Positions 63,333 to 64,000 of a DNA stretch of 64,000 bases are shown here, piece by piece (position 1 is the first letter of the stretch; every line of letters begins with the position of its first letter). The position numbers were made by a program, and so were the translations under genes. Location of the stretch: assembly GCF_025465945.1 (NCBI RefSeq), contig NZ_JANLNW010000075.1, forward strand, positions 1 through 64,000, in the 5' to 3' direction. The notes beneath the pieces were generated by a model. It did no database searches. It had not been told where the DNA came from and saw only the letters and a program-made list of their open reading frames with translations. Source of the stretch: Pseudomonas sp. 6D_7.1_Bac1 (GTDB lineage: Bacteria > Pseudomonadota > Gammaproteobacteria > Pseudomonadales > Pseudomonadaceae).

Positions 63333-64000
63333 CTAGTGATGTACGGCGAGCTGATAAGCCGTGTATTTACGAATATTGATAACGCCGGTATCGAAGATCA
63401 GGTATTGGCCCTTGATGCCCATCAGCGTGCCTTCGGCAATCGGGTTCTTGTCCAGATTGAAGCTGACAATCTTGGCCGGGTACTGCTCGACCGGGTAATG
63501 GATTTCAATCGGCTCGACATCAAATACCGGTTGAATGGCTTGCAAACCGAAGCGCTCCTGCAGTCCTTGCACGCCTTCGGCAACGCTTGCGAACAGTTGA
63601 TCACGAATCTGTTTCAGGTCAACCGGTGGCGCATCGCCCTTGAGCAAGGCGCGCCAGTTGGTCTTGTCGGCCACCTGGCTGCGGAACAGGTCTTCGACGA
63701 AACCGGATTGCTGACGGGTCGACACCCGCATGATCGGCAATGCCTGGCTGGCGCCCTGATCGAGCCAGCGGGTCGGCAGCTGAGTGGCACGGGTGATCCC
63801 GACTTTGACGCCCGACGAATTGGCCAGATACACCACGTGGTCGGTCATGCAGAACTGCTCGCCCCAGGCGGGCTCGCGGCACGTGCCGGCGTCATAGTGG
63901 CAACGCTCCGGGCTCATGATGCAGACATCGCATTGCGCCAGTTTGGTCATGCACGGGTAGCAGTAACCCTGGCTGAAACTGGTTTTGGTTTTGCGTCCAC
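63333..64000 (-). CDS. DUF2797 domain-containing protein (5' end beyond window)
   Basis: A cysteine-rich protein of unknown function, often located next to pepN in pseudomonads. The frame stays open past the internal ATG at 63950 to the window edge (GRKTKTSFSQGYCYPC before MTKLAQCDVC), so the gene is truncated by the window and not short. At least 222 residues are visible. Cysteine clusters CYPC-x7-CDVC, ERCHYDAGTC and QFC suggest zinc binding. SGVKVGITRATQLPTRWLDQGA resembles the GIY-YIG-like region reported for this family. Confidence 0.88.
   Translation of the reverse strand, partial: GRKTKTSFSQGYCYPCMTKLAQCDVCIMSPERCHYDAGTCREPAWGEQFCMTDHVVYLANSSGVKVGITRATQLPTRWLDQGASQALPIMRVSTRQQSGFVEDLFRSQVADKTNWRALLKGDAPPVDLKQIRDQLFASVAEGVQGLQERFGLQAIQPVFDVEPIEIHYPVEQYPAKIVSFNLDKNPIAEGTLMGIKGQYLIFDTGVINIRKYTAYQLAVHH

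Overview
The window looks like chromosome of a Pseudomonas of the fluorescens lineage. It has high GC coding sequence, dense short palindromic intergenic repeats of the types common in fluorescent pseudomonads, and gene sets in recognisable Pseudomonas order: muxABC-opmB, the gdhB/moxR/Bat run, sbcDC, pepN-DUF2797, and an orphan cbb3 subunit next to a nitrite/sulfite reductase. I saw no tRNA, rRNA, CRISPR array, prophage or insertion sequence. The first ~60 bases are G/C homopolymer that looks like an assembly end, and the last gene is cut by the window edge.

Layout. 0-2 kb: glgE (alpha-glucan synthesis from maltose-1-phosphate). 2.4-5.5 kb: ccoG-like ferredoxin-type membrane protein and a MocR-type regulator. 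5.6-8.7 kb: a short-chain dehydrogenase and an MHYT-GGDEF-EAL cyclic-di-GMP protein. 9.1-18.2 kb: the four-gene muxABC-opmB tripartite RND efflux operon, then tpx and an SRPBCC protein. 19.8-24.7 kb: an obscure periplasmic/outer-membrane module (shortened beta-barrel protein, small secreted protein, DUF1254 protein, remnant of a second barrel gene, octaheme cytochrome c with TPRs). 24.9-29.2 kb: DUF934 and CysI-type reductase, divergent from an orphan ccoN and a CcoQ-like small protein. 29.3-33.9 kb: AraC regulator, Asp/Glu racemase, amino-acid N-acetyltransferase, second MocR regulator, ABM-domain protein. 34-47 kb: gdhB, a small acidic protein, and the MoxR/DUF58/BatABD-like operon. 47-53.6 kb: sbcD-sbcC-GST and a CapA-like protein. 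53.7-56.4 kb: a string of very small genes and a lactonase. 56.6-60 kb: an HAE3-type RND permease with a YCF48-like beta-propeller partner. 60.6-64 kb: pepN and a DUF2797 gene.

The most interesting signal is regulatory. The promoter regions of ccoG, orphan ccoN and the divergent cysI-like gene, lying 25 kb apart and on both strands, share one architecture with identical spacing: CTGAT, 19 bases, CTGAG(T/C)CTGT, and a CATAGT/TACAGT -10 element exactly 30 bases after the second CTGA. These genes correspond to one compact cluster in P. aeruginosa (PA4129-PA4134, from memory). I infer that the cluster has split here but is still controlled as one regulon, most simply by the MocR-type regulator beside ccoG, because MocR proteins bind direct repeats. 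Second in interest is the 19.8-24.7 kb module, where a barrel-family protein seems to have lost its middle part and a second copy is reduced to a fragment.
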